The position numbers and the translations under genes are program-made. From Phenylobacterium sp. (GTDB lineage: Bacteria; Pseudomonadota; Alphaproteobacteria; Caulobacterales; Caulobacteraceae), in NCBI RefSeq assembly GCF_030681155.1, contig NZ_JAUXXE010000019.1, positions 1-64,000 of the forward strand: a DNA stretch of 64,000 bases. The letters are read 5' to 3'. A model generated the notes under the pieces. That model had not been told where the DNA came from. It saw only the letters and a list, made by a program, of their open reading frames with translations, and ran no database searches. Shown here in pieces: positions 10,220-18,163 of this stretch. The stretch's first letter is position 1; each line of letters opens with the position of its first letter.

Positions 10220-10252
10220 GATCTAGGAAGACCAAGCGCGTTAGTCAAGTAT
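10220..10252 (-). promoter_or_regulatory. Predicted iscR/suf promoter with overlapping IscR type 1 half-site
   Basis: On the minus strand, TTGACT (10248-10243) is followed by CCTAGATC (10227-10220). This fits the Caulobacter housekeeping promoter pattern TTGaCgS-N(10-14)-GCTANAWC as I recall it, with seven of eight bases in the -10. The -35 is embedded in ATACTTGACTAA (10252-10241), which matches the left half of the E. coli type 1 IscR site; the right half is absent. The predicted transcript would have a leader of about 100 bases before the iscR ATG. Confidence 0.55.
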
Positions 10253-10281
10253 TAGACGCTACGCCTGCTGAGAGGAATAGC

Positions 10282-10932
10282 ATGCCAGAAGTGGTTCTGA
10301 CCGGTGCGGCCGGGCGGATTGAAGGCCGTTACACCCCGGGCAAGAGCGAGACGGCGCCCATCGCGCTGATCCTGCATCCGCACCCGAAGGCCGGCGGGCA
10401 GATGAACCACCCGGTGGCGGTGCAACTCTTCCACCTGTTCATGAAGCGTGGCTTCTCGACCCTGCGGTTCAACTTCCGCGGCGTCGGCCGCAGCCAGGGC
10501 GAGTTCGATTCCGGCATCGGCGAACTGGCCGACGCTGCCACAGCGCTCGATTGGCTGCAGACCAACAACCCCGCCGCCTCGCAATGCTGGGTCGCCGGCT
10601 ATTCATTCGGCGCCTGGATCGGCATGCAGCTTCTGATGCGCCGCCCTGAGACGGACGGTTTCATCTCGGTCTCGCCGCCGACCAATATGTACGACTTCAG
10701 CTTCCTGGCGCCTTGCCCGGCCTCTGGCCTGATCCTGCACGGCGGCGCCGACACCGTGGTTCCGCCCGTCGAGGTCGAGCGCGTCGTTTCCAAGCTGCGG
10801 ACCCAGAAGGGCATCGTCATCGACCACGAGGTCGTCGACGGCGCCACTCACTTCTGGGCTGAGCACCTGCCGGAAGTCGAACGCCGCGTCGGCAGCTATC
10901 TCGACAAGCGGATCGAAGCCGACCCGATCTGA
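10282..10932 (+). CDS. Alpha/beta hydrolase
   Basis: A 216-aa alpha/beta-hydrolase-fold protein of the short esterase-like group common in alphaproteobacteria. It has ILHPHPKAGGQMNHPVA near the N-terminus, FRGVGRSQGEFD, a nucleophile-elbow-like VAGYSFGAWIGMQL (GYSFG, Ser nucleophile), GLILHGGADTVVPP with the acid residue and DGATHFWAEHLPEVE with the His. The catalytic triad therefore appears complete. The ATG at 10282 follows AGAGGA; the track's start at 9775 runs antisense through iscR and is rejected. The natural substrate is unknown. It diverges from the suf operon and a strong terminator follows. Confidence 0.85.
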   Translation: MPEVVLTGAAGRIEGRYTPGKSETAPIALILHPHPKAGGQMNHPVAVQLFHLFMKRGFSTLRFNFRGVGRSQGEFDSGIGELADAATALDWLQTNNPAASQCWVAGYSFGAWIGMQLLMRRPETDGFISVSPPTNMYDFSFLAPCPASGLILHGGADTVVPPVEVERVVSKLRTQKGIVIDHEVVDGATHFWAEHLPEVERRVGSYLDKRIEADPI

Positions 10933-10967
10933 TCTAGGAGCGACACCGCTCCTTCCCCACGGGGATC

Positions 10968-11003
10968 AAAGCCGAGGCCGGCCACCGCCAGCCTCGGCTT
11001 TTT
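10968..11003 (+). terminator. Rho-independent terminator after the alpha/beta hydrolase
   Basis: AAGCCGAGGC (around 10969-10978) pairs with GCCTCGGCTT (10991-11000) across a 12-base loop and is followed by TTTTT. This is the clearest intrinsic terminator in the window. It ends the plus-strand hydrolase transcript; the stem also lies just past the end of the convergent M20 peptidase gene. Confidence 0.85.
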
Positions 11004-11007
11004 GCCG

Positions 11008-12321
11008 TCAGCCTCCCGACTTCAGGAAATCTAGCGCCATCAGCGCCTGGGCCCGCACGCCGGTCTCCATCGCGCGCTCGTCGACGTCGAAGAACGGCGA
11101 GTGATTGGCGCCCTTCGGGTTGCCGACGCCCAGGTGATAGAAGAAGCCCGGCACTTCCTTCTGGAAGTAGGAGAAGTCCTCCGCCCCCATGATGAAGTCG
11201 ATGTCGTCCTTGACCTGGCCTTGGGCGGCGCGAGCCAGGGTCGGCTTCATCTGGGCGGTCAGGTCGCGATTGTTGTCGGTGACCGGGTTCGGCGTGCCCC
11301 AGTTGAACTTCGCCGTGGCGCCATAGCGCTCGGAAATCGAAGTCACTGCCTTTTCGGCGCGGGCGATGACGTCGGTGCGCATGCCCGGATCGAAGGTCCG
11401 CAGCGTGCCGGTCATGGTCAGGTCTTCGGGGATGATGTTGTAGCGCAGCCCGCCATGCAGGGTGGCCACGGTCAGCACGGTGGGGGTCTTGGAGACATTC
11501 ACCTGGCGGGCGGCGATCTGGTTGAAGGCGGTGACGATGTCGGCGGTCAGCGAGGACATGTCGATCCCGACCCAAGGGGTCGAACCGTGCGCCTGGCGGC
11601 CCTTGAGCTGGATTTCGTAGCGGTCCGAAGCGGCCATCATCGGGCCCGGACGCCAGACCAGGGCGCCGACAGGGCCAGGGAACGCGTGCAGACCGAAGAT
11701 CGCATCGACCTTGGGATTCTTCAGCACGCCTTCCTTGACCATCAGCGGGGCGCCGCCCTCCTCGCCCATCGGCGCGCCTTCCTCGGCGGGCTGGAAGATG
11801 AAGACGACCGTGCCCTCGATCTGGTCCTTCATGCCGGCGAGGATTTCCGCCGTGCCCATCAGGATGGCGACGTGGCTGTCGTGGCCGCAGGCGTGCATCA
11901 CCGGCACGGTCTGGCCGTTGTATTGCGCCGTAACCTTCGAGGCGAACGGCAGGCCGGTCTGTTCGGCGACCGGCAGAGCGTCCATGTCGGCGCGCAGGGC
12001 CACGACCTTGCCGGGCTTGCCGCCCTTCAGGATACCGACGACCCCGGTCTTGCCGACTCCGGTGCGCACTTCCATGCCCAGGCTGCGCAGATGGTCGGCG
12101 ACCACCTTGGCGGTGCGAACCTCGCTGTTGCTGAGTTCGGGATGCTCATGCAGATCGCGGCGCCAGGCGATGACCTTGGGCTGCAGCGCCTTGGCCTTGG
12201 CGAAAACCGCGGCGTCATAGGGCTTGGCGGCCGGAACCTGGGCCTGCGCGTCCTGCGCCTGGGCCGAACCGACCATCACCATCGCCGCGGCCACACCCGC
12301 GAACCAAACCGCCTTGGACAT
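11008..12321 (-). CDS. Secreted M20-family amidohydrolase (IAA-amino-acid hydrolase-like)
   Basis: A 437-aa M20D metallopeptidase/amidohydrolase. A signal peptide is clear (MSKAVWFAGVAAAMVMVGSAQAQ), so it is periplasmic or secreted. Motifs are WRRDLHEHPELSN, ALRADMDALPVAEQTGLPFAS, VMHACGHDSHVAILMGTAEIL, FQPAEEGAPMGEEGGAPLM, FGLHAFPGPVGAL and GAEDFSYFQKEVPGFFYHLGVG, which provide the metal-binding Cys, His and Glu residues expected for the family. Likely substrates are N-acyl amino acids, peptides or related amides; sequence alone does not say which. It is 14 bases downstream of anmK and could be co-transcribed with it. Confidence 0.9.
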   Translation of the reverse strand: MSKAVWFAGVAAAMVMVGSAQAQDAQAQVPAAKPYDAAVFAKAKALQPKVIAWRRDLHEHPELSNSEVRTAKVVADHLRSLGMEVRTGVGKTGVVGILKGGKPGKVVALRADMDALPVAEQTGLPFASKVTAQYNGQTVPVMHACGHDSHVAILMGTAEILAGMKDQIEGTVVFIFQPAEEGAPMGEEGGAPLMVKEGVLKNPKVDAIFGLHAFPGPVGALVWRPGPMMAASDRYEIQLKGRQAHGSTPWVGIDMSSLTADIVTAFNQIAARQVNVSKTPTVLTVATLHGGLRYNIIPEDLTMTGTLRTFDPGMRTDVIARAEKAVTSISERYGATAKFNWGTPNPVTDNNRDLTAQMKPTLARAAQGQVKDDIDFIMGAEDFSYFQKEVPGFFYHLGVGNPKGANHSPFFDVDERAMETGVRAQALMALDFLKSGG

Positions 12322-12335
12322 ACTTGCTCCTGATC

Positions 12336-13448
12336 TTAAGTCGCCGGCCGGGCGATACGCCCGCCGGTCATCGGCGCCGGGACGCCCGTGGTCTTGGGAA
12401 ACGAAATCGGCAGGCCTCGAGCCGTGCGCGCCGCCAGATAGGCGAAGGCCTCGGCCTCGATGGCGTCGCCGCGCCAGCCGTGGTCCTCGGCGGTCTTCAC
12501 CGGAACGCTCAGCCGCTCGGCGAAGGCCTTCATGATCTCTGGATTGTGCCGGCCGCCGCCGCAGACCACCAATTCGCTCGGCGCCCCGCCCATCATGTCG
12601 AAGCCCAGTTTCAGGGCCTCGGCGGTGAAGGCCACCAGGGTCGCGGCGGCGTCCTCAAGCTTAAGGTGCTCCAGCGAATCCAGCGAGAAGTCGTAGCGGT
12701 CCAGCGACTTGGGCGGCGGCGCCTGGAAGTAGGGATGGCCGAGCAGGCCGCGCAGGACGCCTTCGTCCACCTGTCCGACGCTGGCGTAGTGACCACCGGC
12801 GTCATAGCGGCCGGCTCCCCGATCCTGGATCAGCAGGTCGATCATCCCGTTGCCGGGGCCGGTGTCGAAGGCGGCGATCTCGTCCCCGCCCGCCCAGAAG
12901 GTGACGTTCGCCACACCGCCGACATTCAGGACCGCCAGCGGCGCCTCCAGGCCCGAAGCCCTGGCCCGGGCCAGATGGTAGATTGGGGCGAGCGGCGCGC
13001 CCTCCCCGCCCGCCGCCACGTCGGCCGTCCGGAAGTCATAAGCGACCGGGACGCCTGTGGCGTTCGCCAGCCACTGGGCGTCGCCCAATTGCACCGTGCG
13101 CCCGACGCGGCCCTCCTGCGGTCGCTCGTGCAGCACCGTCTGGCCGTGCATGCCGATAAGGTCGATCTGCGCCCAGCTCAGTCCGTGCTCGGCCAGGAAA
13201 CCTTCGGCGGCCTCGAAATGCTCCCGCGCGACGGCCAGCGCGGCTTCGTTGAAGATGGCCGGCTCCGGCGTCCCGCGCGTCCACTGCAGCGCCTCACGGG
13301 TGGCGGCGAGGGCGATGTCGCGAACAGCCTCCGTCAGCTTCCGGTCTCCAGCGGGGCCAAAAGCCGAAATCGTTTCGCCGTCCGTCTCCAAGATCGCCAT
13401 GTCGCAGGCGTCGAGAGAGGTGCCGGTCATGAACCCGAGAACTCGCAT
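12336..13448 (-). CDS. anmK: Anhydro-N-acetylmuramic acid kinase
   Basis: A 370-aa AnmK, which hydrolyses and phosphorylates 1,6-anhydro-MurNAc to MurNAc-6-phosphate in cell-wall recycling. It starts with RVLGFMTGTSLDACDMAIL (the GxMSGTSxDGxD signature with substitutions) and has IGMHGQTVLHERP, VAYDFRTADVAAGGEGAPLAPIYH, LNVGGVANVTFW, AFDTGPGNGMID and a C-terminal LVVCGGGRHNPEIM. Start ATG at 13448. It heads a possible two-gene unit with the M20 hydrolase and diverges from tyrS. Confidence 0.93.
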   Translation of the reverse strand: MRVLGFMTGTSLDACDMAILETDGETISAFGPAGDRKLTEAVRDIALAATREALQWTRGTPEPAIFNEAALAVAREHFEAAEGFLAEHGLSWAQIDLIGMHGQTVLHERPQEGRVGRTVQLGDAQWLANATGVPVAYDFRTADVAAGGEGAPLAPIYHLARARASGLEAPLAVLNVGGVANVTFWAGGDEIAAFDTGPGNGMIDLLIQDRGAGRYDAGGHYASVGQVDEGVLRGLLGHPYFQAPPPKSLDRYDFSLDSLEHLKLEDAAATLVAFTAEALKLGFDMMGGAPSELVVCGGGRHNPEIMKAFAERLSVPVKTAEDHGWRGDAIEAEAFAYLAARTARGLPISFPKTTGVPAPMTGGRIARPAT

Positions 13449-13526
13449 GGAGCTTGACTGCCACGACGTGCGCGCCGTAGCTAGTCGCCATGATCACCCG
13501 CGTCACCATCGCCGGCCGCTATTACC

Positions 13527-13544
13527 GCCTGCCCTAGAGCAGGC
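13527..13544. repeat. Inverted repeat between anmK and tyrS
   Basis: CGCCTGC and GCAGGCG flank CCTAGA in the 260-base divergent region. There is no T-run, so it is not a classical terminator. It overlaps the end of a 15-codon reading frame described in the findings. It could be an operator, an RNA hairpin or chance in GC-rich DNA. Confidence 0.35.
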
Positions 13545-13597
13545 GCGGACGATCCCTTGCGCCACCCCTTACAGGTCGGTGCCGCATCTCACGCAAA

Positions 13598-13626
13598 TTG
13601 ACGGTTTCCGGCCTCTCGCCGATCAG
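13598..13626 (+). promoter_or_regulatory. Possible tyrS promoter
   Basis: TTGACGG at 13598 matches the Caulobacter -35 element exactly, but the -10 region 14 bases on (CCGATCAG) is a weak match to GCTANAWC. If used, transcription would begin near 13633, so the track's tyrS start (13638) would be almost leaderless and the ATG at 13710 would become the better start. I see no better promoter in the region. Confidence 0.3.
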
Positions 13627-13709
13627 GAGCCTGTCAGATGTCCCTCGAAAATCCCGATAGCGGCGTGTTACAGCGCCCTGCAGAATCCCAGCCTTCAGAA
13701 GACCGCCCC

Positions 13710-14969
13710 ATGTCCGCCGATCAGCCGTTCAAGTCCCAGTTCCTGAAGACCATGCAGGAGCGCGGTTACATTCACCAGATCACCCACCCGGTGGAACTGG
13801 ATGAAGCCGCCAGCAAGGGGCCTATCACGGCCTACATCGGCTTCGACGCCACCGCCTCAAGCCTGCACGTCGGGCACATGATCCAGATCATGATGCTGCG
13901 TCGGCTGCAGCAGGCGGGCCACAAGCCGATCGTGCTGATGGGCGGCGGGACCACCAAGGTTGGCGACCCCACCTTCAAGGACACCCAGCGCCCGCTGCTC
14001 ACCGACGAGCAGATCAAGGCCAATATCGACAGCATGAAGGTCAGCTTTGCGCGCTTCCTGACGTTCGGCGACGGCCCCACCGATGCGGTGATGGTCGACA
14101 ACGCCGACTGGCTGGACAAACTCGGCTACGTCCAGTTCCTGCGCGACTACGGCGTGCACTTCACCATCAACCGGATGCTGACCTTCGACAGCGTCAAGCT
14201 GCGGCTCGAGCGTGAGCAGCCGATGACGTTCCTCGAATTCAACTACATGCTGATGCAGGCCACGGACTTCCTGGAGTTGGAGCGTACTCACGGCTGCGTC
14301 CTGCAGATGGGCGGCTCGGACCAGTGGGGGAACATCATCAACGGCGTGGAGCTGATCCGCCGCGTCGATCAGAAGCCGTCGTTCGGCCTCACCACGCCCC
14401 TGCTCTCGACGGCCTCTGGCCAGAAGATGGGCAAGACCGTGGGCGGCGCCGTCTGGCTGAACGCCGACATGCGCAGCCCCTACGACTACTGGCAGTTCTG
14501 GCGGAACACCGAGGACGCCGATGTCGGACGCTTCATGAAGCTATTCACCGACCTGTCGATGGAGGACATCGCCCGGTACGAAGCCATGCAGGGCGCCGAC
14601 ATCAACGAGGCCAAGAAAGTGCTGGCCAACGAGGCCACGCGGATGCTGCACGGCGAGGAAGCGGCGCACGCCGCCGCCGAAGCCGCACGCGTCGCTTTTG
14701 AAGTCGGCAGCGTCTCCGGCGACATGCCGACCTTCGAGATCGCCGCCGCCGACCTGGAGGCGGGCGTCGTCCTGGCCGCCCTGGCGACCGACGCCGGCTT
14801 GGCCGCTTCGCGCGGCGAGGCCCGGCGCCTGGCGCAAGGCGGCGGCCTTCGAGTCAACGATGCGGCTGAAGCTGACGCCAATCGCACGATCACATCGGCC
14901 GATCTGGTCGACGGCGTCGTGAAGCTCGCGGCCGGCAAAAAGAAAATCGTTTTGGTGAAGCCGGTCTAG
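13710..14969 (+). CDS. tyrS: Tyrosyl-tRNA synthetase
   Basis: A 419-aa class Ic aminoacyl-tRNA synthetase charging tRNA-Tyr. The Rossmann domain has [22 protein letters not shown] (HVGH, the HIGH motif), [35 protein letters not shown] and [12 protein letters not shown] (KMSKS-type loop). A C-terminal S4 RNA-binding domain follows ([25 protein letters not shown]). The ORF track starts 24 codons earlier (13638, after a good AGGAG), but that extension is low complexity and unlike the family, so I chose [11 protein letters not shown] at 13710. The start is uncertain; the product is not. Confidence 0.93.
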   Translation: MSADQPFKSQFLKTMQERGYIHQITHPVELDEAASKGPITAYIGFDATASSLHVGHMIQIMMLRRLQQAGHKPIVLMGGGTTKVGDPTFKDTQRPLLTDEQIKANIDSMKVSFARFLTFGDGPTDAVMVDNADWLDKLGYVQFLRDYGVHFTINRMLTFDSVKLRLEREQPMTFLEFNYMLMQATDFLELERTHGCVLQMGGSDQWGNIINGVELIRRVDQKPSFGLTTPLLSTASGQKMGKTVGGAVWLNADMRSPYDYWQFWRNTEDADVGRFMKLFTDLSMEDIARYEAMQGADINEAKKVLANEATRMLHGEEAAHAAAEAARVAFEVGSVSGDMPTFEIAAADLEAGVVLAALATDAGLAASRGEARRLAQGGGLRVNDAAEADANRTITSADLVDGVVKLAAGKKKIVLVKPV

Positions 14970-14982
14970 AACCACGAACTGC

Positions 14983-15014
14983 TCGTCATGGCCGGGTCTG
15001 CTCGGTCATGACGA
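14983..15014. repeat. Intergenic palindrome between tyrS and bcp
   Basis: TCGTCATG (14983-14990) and CATGACGA (15007-15014) form an 8-bp stem, with an inner CCG/CGG pairing. The layout resembles the CGTCATGGCCGGG...CCGGCCATGACG palindromes that I recall being scattered between genes in many alphaproteobacteria. There is no T-run. It may act as a weak terminator or mRNA-stabilising hairpin after tyrS. Confidence 0.5.
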
Positions 15015-15043
15015 ACAGGGTTGGGGACCCCACGGAGAGCAAG

Positions 15044-15514
15044 ATGTCCGAACTAGCTCCTGGCGCGCCCGCGCCAGACTTCGAACTCGCCGGCGCTGAC
15101 GGCGCGGTGACGCTCGCCGACTTCAAGGGCAAGGCGCTGGTCGTCTACTTCTACCCGAAGGACGACACGGCCGGATGCACCAAGGAGGCCCAGGAATTCA
15201 CCGCCCTGGCCGCCGATTTCGCAAAAGCCGGCGTCGCCCTGCTCGGCGTTTCCAAGGACAGTGTCGCCAGTCACGCGAAGTTTACAGCCAAGTACGACCT
15301 TGCGGTCCCGCTGGCTTCGGACCCCGAAGGCGCGATGATCGAGCGCTACGGCGCCTGGGTCGAGAAGAACATGTACGGCAGCAAGTACATGGGAATCGAA
15401 CGCTCCACCTACCTGATCGACGCCGAGGGCAAGCTGGCGCGGATCTGGCGCAAAGTGAAAGTGCCTGGCCACGCGGCCGAGGTGCTGAAAGCCGCCCAAG
15501 CCTTACAAGCTTAA
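15044..15514 (+). CDS. bcp: Peroxiredoxin, BCP/PrxQ family
   Basis: A 156-aa thiol peroxidase of the BCP/PrxQ group that reduces hydroperoxides in the cytoplasm. The thioredoxin fold is seen in APDFELAGADGAVTLADFKGKALVVYFYPKDDTAGCTKEAQEF, which carries the peroxidatic Cys (AGCTKE). The residue five positions on, where many BCPs have the resolving Cys, is Gln, so this is a 1-Cys type. The ATG at 15044 follows GGAGAGC; the track start (15008) lies before the ribosome-binding site. Confidence 0.92.
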   Translation: MSELAPGAPAPDFELAGADGAVTLADFKGKALVVYFYPKDDTAGCTKEAQEFTALAADFAKAGVALLGVSKDSVASHAKFTAKYDLAVPLASDPEGAMIERYGAWVEKNMYGSKYMGIERSTYLIDAEGKLARIWRKVKVPGHAAEVLKAAQALQA

Positions 15515-15802
15515 GCGTTGGAGGCTGCGGCGGGTCGTCGCAGAAGCGGCGAATACGACGTCGTGACGGAACCCTCCGGTACGCGCTCCTGTTGTAGATT
15601 TGTCGCGACATGTTGCGATCTGTGATTGGCGCGAGGCCCAAGCGACGCCGTATCTAGCGGTTACGCTCAGGTCTCGTTAACCAAACATCTGGATACTTGA
15701 AGCGCACCCGCTCGCACACGTTGCAGGGTGATTGGCCTTGCGCGTTATCCAAAACTCATTGCATATCCGCGGCACCCTGGTTCCGTAATCGATACGGTGA
15801 GC
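15515..15802. other. Intergenic region upstream of lmdC, no gene found
   Basis: This 288-base stretch separates bcp from lmdC. It has a weak CTGCG/CGCAG hairpin just after bcp that could end that transcript, a GTTAACC motif (15676) resembling a CtrA half-site, and a GGAAC-N17-TGTT one mismatch from an EcfG-type promoter (15568). No candidate is convincing and I find no RNA gene. Confidence 0.5.
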
Positions 15803-16960
15803 ATGACACGCTTCGCGCGCCTCCGCCGATCGCTCGAAGAGCTATTCCCTGAGAGGCATCTCTACGTCCGTTCCGGCGGAGAAATGCGCTCGTTCGTCCT
15901 AACGTCCGGCCGTCAGATGATGATCGCCGGCGGTGTCGCCGCTGGCGCGCTCTGGATGGGGGTCAGCACCGCGGCGATGATGGTCAACGCCATGGCCCTG
16001 TCGGGGCACGACCAAGAGTTGGCCCGTATGCAGGCCAAGTCCGAGCGCCTGGTGGCCGACCGCGAGGCGCGCCTCAACAGCGCCGTGGCCCAACTTAACG
16101 CCAATGAAGGCGGCGTGGACGCCCTGGCCGTCACCGTCGAGCGCCGCCATGCAGCGCTCGCGATGCTGCTGACCGAGATCAAGGGCCAGCCCGGCGCGAC
16201 CGCCGCCCTGACCCCGGCCATCGAGAAGGCGACCAACGCGCCGGCCAATTCGAGCCCGCTGCGCCGCATCGAGATGGTGCGCGCCGGCCAGGAACGCCTG
16301 ATCGACGCCGCCGACGATTTCGCCAAGACGCGCGCCGACCGGCTGCGCCTGGCCTTCCGGCTCGCCGGCCTGACGCCATCGTCCTACATGCCGAAGTCCG
16401 GCTCGCTGGGCGGCCCGCTGATCGAAGCCAAGGACCCGCGCGCCCTGGCCGCCGTGCTGGACGTCGATGAGGGCTTCGCCGAGCGCATCCAGCACGCCGC
16501 GACCAACCTTTCCGAGGCTGGCTCGCTCGCCGACGCAGCGACCAAGCTGCCCTTCGCCCGGCCGACCACGCTCACCCCGCAAACCAGCAGCTTCGGCGTG
16601 CGCTTCGATCCCTTCACACGGCGCCCGGCCTTCCACTCCGGGCTCGATTTCGCCGGGGCTTCCAACACTCCGATCTATTCGACCGCGCCCGGCGTGGTGT
16701 CGTTCACCGGCGTCCGCTCGGGCTATGGCAACACCATCGAGGTCGATCACGGACGCGGCTTCAAGACGCGCTACGCCCACCTGAACGGCATCGCCGTGCA
16801 GCCGGGCCAGCGCATCGCGGTGGGCCAGCGCATCGGCGCGATGGGTTCGACAGGGCGGTCCACGGGGCCGCACCTGCACTACGAGGTCTGGGTGAACGGT
16901 CGAGCCCAGAACCCCAATCGGTTCATAAAGGCTGGCGATTATGTTCTCCAAAACGGCTAA
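15803..16960 (+). CDS. lmdC: M23 (LytM-type) peptidoglycan endopeptidase, LmdC-like
   Basis: A 385-aa membrane-anchored M23 peptidase that should cleave peptidoglycan cross-links in the periplasm. A short cytoplasmic N-terminus (RFARLRRSLEELFPERHLY) precedes a transmembrane helix (MMIAGGVAAGALWMGVSTAAMM), a periplasmic coiled coil (about residues 60-230) and the catalytic domain with FHSGLDFAG (zinc His and Asp) and GPHLHYEVWVNG (HxH). These zinc ligands are intact, so it is likely active. It overlaps the bactofilin gene by 20 bases, the arrangement described for lmdC-bacA in stalked alphaproteobacteria, where the bactofilin positions the enzyme. I chose the ATG at 15803; the track start is a GTG 75 bases upstream. 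Confidence 0.88.
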   Translation: MTRFARLRRSLEELFPERHLYVRSGGEMRSFVLTSGRQMMIAGGVAAGALWMGVSTAAMMVNAMALSGHDQELARMQAKSERLVADREARLNSAVAQLNANEGGVDALAVTVERRHAALAMLLTEIKGQPGATAALTPAIEKATNAPANSSPLRRIEMVRAGQERLIDAADDFAKTRADRLRLAFRLAGLTPSSYMPKSGSLGGPLIEAKDPRALAAVLDVDEGFAERIQHAATNLSEAGSLADAATKLPFARPTTLTPQTSSFGVRFDPFTRRPAFHSGLDFAGASNTPIYSTAPGVVSFTGVRSGYGNTIEVDHGRGFKTRYAHLNGIAVQPGQRIAVGQRIGAMGSTGRSTGPHLHYEVWVNGRAQNPNRFIKAGDYVLQNG

Positions 16961-17390
16961 GCCCGAAAAGGCTTCCGTGAAGTCCGATGCGTCCCTGTCG
17001 GCACAGTCCAGCGACCCTGCGCGCAAGACGCCCCGTCCCGCTTCCCTGATCAGCGAAGACATCACCATCGAAGGCGGCGTCGCTGGCGAGGGTGACCTTC
17101 ACGTCGATGGCGTGATCCGTGGCGACGTCCGCATCGGACACCTGACGATCGGCGAGACCGGCCACATCGAAGGCGCTATCCACGCCGACACCGTCGATGT
17201 GCGGGGGCGCATCATTGGAACGCTGACCGCCAAGCAGGTCCGCCTCTATGGCACCGCCTATGTCGATGGCGACATCACCCATGAAGCGCTGTCGGTCGAG
17301 ACCGGGGCATTCTTCCAGGGACGGAGCCTGAAGTTCCAACGCCCAGCCCCGGTCGCCCTGGCCGCGCCGGACGAAGCCAAGAGCGCCTAG
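16941..17390 (+). CDS. bacA: Bactofilin
   Basis: A 149-aa bactofilin, a polymer-forming cytoskeletal protein that self-assembles without nucleotide. The beta-helical core (about residues 33-130) is built from short repeats: ITIEGGVAGEGDLHVDGVIRGDVRIGHLTIGETGHIEGAIHADTV and so on. It is flanked by a flexible N-terminus (FSKTAKPEKASVKSDASL, of a membrane-targeting type) and a short Pro/Ala tail. Its start lies inside the end of lmdC, so the two are co-translated. In Caulobacter relatives BacA localises wall enzymes for stalk or cell-shape growth, and that role is inferred here. Confidence 0.94.
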   Translation: MFSKTAKPEKASVKSDASLSAQSSDPARKTPRPASLISEDITIEGGVAGEGDLHVDGVIRGDVRIGHLTIGETGHIEGAIHADTVDVRGRIIGTLTAKQVRLYGTAYVDGDITHEALSVETGAFFQGRSLKFQRPAPVALAAPDEAKSA

Positions 17391-18097
17391 GCCGCTGCGT
17401 TCTCGTAGGCGCCGTTCTTCAGCATCGGCGCGCAGTGGCTGACATTCAGTTCGAGCGCGATCTCGACGTCCATGGCGTGCTCACGCCCGATCAACTCAAG
17501 GCCTGAACGGCACCCACGCAGGGTATGCGCCAGGTGAGGCTGGGCGCTGAGGAACGCGTCGCGCGCCACCTCGGCCTCGGGCTCTCCATTGAGCTTCAGG
17601 GCCGCGATGATCGCCCCTGCCCCCAGCAAATCCTCGATCGCCGGCCGCAGGCTGTCGTCGGGCCAGCGCTCGCCGGCCGGGATGACCGCGATGTCCGCGC
17701 CCTCCGCCAAGGCCAGAGCCTTGAAGGCGACCGCCTCGGCGTTGCGAAGGCAGCCAGCCAGGACAGCGGCCCGGCCGCAGGCCAGCGACAGGCGTGAACC
17801 ATTCGGTGAGGGCAGCAGCAGGCGCTCGCCGGGGTTCAGCTTCATCAGGCTGGCCGGCGAAAGGCTGAGTTGCCCGCCGGCCTTGCGGCTGGCCGCTAAC
17901 CGCACCCCCAGCCGCGTGGCCTCGGCGCGCGCGGCTTCATCGTCGCCATAGGGGAACGGGTGGATGCGGGCATGTCGATGCACCGCCACATCGACAGCAG
18001 TCGAGAACGACAAGACATCGACGATCACCATCACGGCGACCCGCTCGCGCAGGGCTTGCACCCCGCTCAGCCCCCACTCGCAATGGACCCGTTGCAT
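17387..18097 (-). CDS. 2-phosphosulfolactate phosphatase (ComB) family protein
   Basis: A 236-aa protein of the ComB family, whose archetype removes phosphate from 2-phosphosulfolactate in coenzyme M synthesis. Typical segments are VMVIVDVLSFSTAVDVAV, LSLSPASLMKLNPGERLLLPSPNGSRLS, VLAGCLRNAEAVA and IAVIPAGERWPDDSLRPAIEDLLGAGAII. Bacteria of this kind are not expected to make coenzyme M and no other com gene is present, so the real substrate is unknown. The stop overlaps the bacA stop (CTAG) in a convergent arrangement. prfB lies 66 bases upstream. Confidence 0.85.
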   Translation of the reverse strand: MQRVHCEWGLSGVQALRERVAVMVIVDVLSFSTAVDVAVHRHARIHPFPYGDDEAARAEATRLGVRLAASRKAGGQLSLSPASLMKLNPGERLLLPSPNGSRLSLACGRAAVLAGCLRNAEAVAFKALALAEGADIAVIPAGERWPDDSLRPAIEDLLGAGAIIAALKLNGEPEAEVARDAFLSAQPHLAHTLRGCRSGLELIGREHAMDVEIALELNVSHCAPMLKNGAYENAAA

Positions 18098-18163
18098 GTC
18101 GCACCCTGTTTTCTGTCAGCCTTGCCGATCAGAACGCGCAGGCGGGGCCAAAAGCAACTTCGC

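Noticed and set aside
15568-15593. EcfG-type promoter upstream of lmdC
   Set aside because: GGAAC-N17-TGTT has one mismatch in the -10, and the site is 210 bases before the gene; not strong enough.
15676-15682. CtrA-binding site upstream of lmdC (also GTTAACC at 23111)
   Set aside because: Only a GTTAACC half-site is found; the second TTAA at the right spacing is absent in both places.
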